Source: an uncultured Blautia sp.
Lineage (GTDB): Bacteria > Bacillota > Clostridia > Lachnospirales > Lachnospiraceae
Direction of reading: 5' to 3'
Length of the DNA: 6,908 nucleotides
NCBI GenBank assembly: GCA_938028845.1
Contig: CALIZJ010000095.1
Location: 1 to 6,908, forward strand
The notes under the pieces are model-generated. The model was not told where the DNA came from. It saw nothing but the letters and a program-made list of their open reading frames with translations, and made no database searches. A program made the translations under genes and the position numbers. Below are positions 5,486-6,908 of the stretch, piece by piece; position 1 is the stretch's first letter, and the number at the start of each line of letters is the position of its first letter.

Positions 5486-6777
5486 ATGGAAAAAAGCTTC
5501 TTTTATCTTTGTGCCTGGTGTGGCTTGCTCTTTTAAATGAGGCGGCATATCTGAACCTGAAACAAAAACAGGAGGAGGTTCAGACCATAAAGGAAAATGT
5601 AAATGAGATTACAGAGGAAAAAGTAAAAGAGGAGCAGAAGGTGCAGCAGGAAAAGGACACGCTGTCCCCGAAAGAGTCTGAAAAAGAAAGTCCCCATATT
5701 CGGGTCCTTTTGATGGATAGTGCTTATGAAACCTATTTTCATCCTTATGTGACGGTTGTCTGTCAGGGAGAAGAGATCACCTACACGCCGGAAAGTCCGG
5801 AACTTTCTGAACAGCCGGTAGTTTTGGAGGCTGGAGAAGAGGGGATTACGGTGCCGTCCATTGAAAGGCAGGAAGGGGCGCCCTGTTACAGCGGGAGCCT
5901 GAAAATAGAAAGACAAAAAGAAGGCCTTATTTTGGTAAACGAGCTTCCTTTGGAGGAATATTTAAAAGCTGTAGTCCCAAGCGAAATGCCCTCCTCTTAC
6001 GAGCAGGAGGCCCTTATGGCCCAGGCAGTATGCGCCAGGACATACGCCTATAAACAAATAGAAGAGGGGCGGCTGAAAGAATATGGGGCGGATGTAGATG
6101 ACAGTGTAAATTTTCAGGTTTACCGGAATATTCCTCCTTCTAAGAGCACCACAAAGGCGGTTTTGGAAACGGAAGGCGAGATCATCTGCCAGAATGGAGA
6201 GCCCATAGAAGCCTATTATTTTTCCACTTCCTCGGGAACTACCAGTACAGACGAAGTATGGGGAGCCGTGGAGGCAGCGTCCTATCTGAAAAGTGTTCCC
6301 TGTACCTTTGACTCCCAGGAAACCTGGAGTGCCTGGAGTGTGGAGATTCCCTGGAGTCAGATGCAGACCCAGGCGGATGCGTACACTGGGGAAAATGCTG
6401 CCCTTCAGGATATCCAGGTTACGAAAAAGAGCCAGAGCGGTGCGGTTATAGGTCTTTTGGCGGTGACAGAGGAAGGGAGCATTGAAGTTTCGTCCGAATA
6501 TGATATCCGGGAATTTCTTTCTCCCAAGGACTGTATGATCACCGGAAAGGATGGGACGGAAATTCCGGGACAGAATCTGCTCCCTAGCGCGTATTTCACC
6601 ATGGAGGTAAAGAAAGGGGAGAGTGTGTGTCTGAAGGGAAGCGGATATGGACATGGAGTAGGCATGAGCCAGAATGGTGCCAACGAAATGGCAAAGGAAG
6701 GCTATTCCTATCAGGAGATTTTAAATTATTTTTTTAAGGATATAGAGATCGTCCAGGCACAGACCATAGCCGGCTGA
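5464..6777 (+). CDS. SpoIID/LytB-domain cell wall protein
   Basis: Predicted exported peptidoglycan-acting protein of the SpoIID family, whose sporulation members are lytic transglycosylases that cleave denuded glycan during engulfment. The 437-aa protein has a short basic N-terminus and hydrophobic segment (residues 1-29: signal peptide or anchor), a Glu/Lys/Gln-rich, probably coiled-coil linker (32-75), then the SpoIID domain. Key motifs: LPLEEYLKAVVPSEMP (161-176) with E174 as the probable catalytic Glu, QAVCARTYA (187-195), YYFSTSSGTTST (251-262) and the C-terminal GYGHGVGMSQNGA (394-406). The Cys pair that binds zinc in some SpoIID proteins is absent: the corresponding DVDDSVNFQVY (210-220) has none. 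It may thus be a LytB-like paralogue rather than SpoIID proper. Start: ATG 5464 gives the basic n-region of the export signal. It has no Shine-Dalgarno sequence and sits within the upstream terminator stem. The only later start codons in the export-signal region are TTG and GTG inside the hydrophobic segment. Confidence 0.88.
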   Translation: MRKTRFFYGKKLLLSLCLVWLALLNEAAYLNLKQKQEEVQTIKENVNEITEEKVKEEQKVQQEKDTLSPKESEKESPHIRVLLMDSAYETYFHPYVTVVCQGEEITYTPESPELSEQPVVLEAGEEGITVPSIERQEGAPCYSGSLKIERQKEGLILVNELPLEEYLKAVVPSEMPSSYEQEALMAQAVCARTYAYKQIEEGRLKEYGADVDDSVNFQVYRNIPPSKSTTKAVLETEGEIICQNGEPIEAYYFSTSSGTTSTDEVWGAVEAASYLKSVPCTFDSQETWSAWSVEIPWSQMQTQADAYTGENAALQDIQVTKKSQSGAVIGLLAVTEEGSIEVSSEYDIREFLSPKDCMITGKDGTEIPGQNLLPSAYFTMEVKKGESVCLKGSGYGHGVGMSQNGANEMAKEGYSYQEILNYFFKDIEIVQAQTIAG

Positions 6778-6785
6778 TGCCGCTC

Positions 6786-6815
6786 TTGCCACAATATGGC
6801 ATTTCATGATATGAT
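6786..6815 (+). promoter_or_regulatory. Promoter for the gene starting at 6883
   Basis: TTGCCA (6786-6791), an 18-bp spacer and TATGAT (6810-6815) preceded by TG (TGATATGAT) form a plausible sigma-A promoter with an extended -10. The start of transcription would be near 6822, about 60 nt before ATG 6883. A small dyad, TGCCA-5 nt-TGGCA (6787-6801), overlaps the -35 and spacer. It could be an operator or chance, and without a T-run it is not a convincing terminator for the upstream gene. Confidence 0.55.
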
Positions 6816-6827
6816 ACAGAAAACAAA

Positions 6828-6862
6828 CTGCCGCAGGCTGCGTTCTGGATAGAAAACGGCAG
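6828..6862 (+). other. Stem-loop in the 5' leader of the last gene
   Basis: CTGCCG (6828-6833) pairs with CGGCAG (6857-6862). A competing inner dyad, CGCAG-G-CTGCG (6832-6842), overlaps the 5' arm. The structure ends 9 nt before the AGGAG ribosome binding site (6872-6876), which stays outside it. It matches no riboswitch I recognise; it may only protect the 5' end. Confidence 0.35.
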
Positions 6863-6882
6863 AAAACAGACAGGAGCATACT

Positions 6883-6908
6883 ATGTTTTTGGAAAAGATC
6901 AGGGAAGC
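6883..6908 (+). CDS. Unidentified gene, 5' end only
   Basis: ATG 6883 is preceded by AGGAG (6872-6876) at 6-nt spacing and by a promoter, so this is very likely a real gene start. Only nine codons are visible, the ninth incomplete (MFLEKIRE...). That is too little to identify a family. It is transcribed separately from the SpoIID-type gene. Confidence 0.65.

Noticed and set aside
5503..5520. Lipobox-like LSLC in the SpoIID-type N-terminus (Cys17)
   Set aside because: The Cys lies in the middle of the hydrophobic segment, with further hydrophobic residues after it, and lacks a small residue at -1, so it does not fit a lipoprotein cleavage site.
6324..6356. Short TGGAGT repeats
   Set aside because: They encode successive Trp-Ser pairs in a Trp-rich segment of the SpoIID-type protein; likely chance codon repetition.
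5962..6654. Long minus-strand open frame (230 codons) inside the SpoIID-type gene
   Set aside because: Antisense shadow of a gene with clear family motifs; its own translation shows no recognisable domain.

Overview
The window looks like chromosomal DNA from a low-to-mid GC, spore-forming Clostridia-type Firmicute, probably Lachnospiraceae-like. The basis is a SleB-type cell wall hydrolase, a SpoIID/LytB-family protein, a clostridial-style 6S RNA, strong Shine-Dalgarno sequences and sigma-A-like promoters. This taxonomic call is inference from gene style, not from a marker gene. All supported genes lie on the + strand.

Layout. (1) 22-942: membrane-anchored or exported cell wall hydrolase with a C-terminal SleB/CwlJ catalytic domain, closed by a clear intrinsic terminator (955-991). 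(2) 1026-3995: an extended -10 promoter drives thrC (threonine synthase), which overlaps dgt (HD-domain dGTP triphosphohydrolase) by 4 nt (ATGA). A weaker inverted repeat with a short T-run follows dgt. (3) 4096-5485: a near-consensus promoter (TTGAAA-17-TATAAT) precedes a ~194-nt structured RNA with the rod shape and sequence blocks of Firmicute 6S RNA. galM (aldose 1-epimerase) begins 40 nt downstream with no room for its own promoter. The unit ends in an 18-bp terminator hairpin. (4) 5464-6777: a SpoIID/LytB-domain cell wall protein whose start codon lies inside the 3' arm of the galM terminator. (5) 6786-6908: a further promoter, a short structured leader and the first nine codons of an unidentified gene.

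How the genes relate. Most are housekeeping: threonine biosynthesis, dNTP pool control, hexose anomer interconversion and global control of RNA polymerase by 6S RNA. Two peptidoglycan-acting proteins flank them. I see no mobile element, CRISPR array, defence cassette or phage gene. The most interesting points are architectural: a start codon (and perhaps a promoter) embedded in the upstream gene's terminator, and the 6S RNA-galM tandem that suggests read-through expression of galM. Nothing here amounts to a convincing new multi-gene system.
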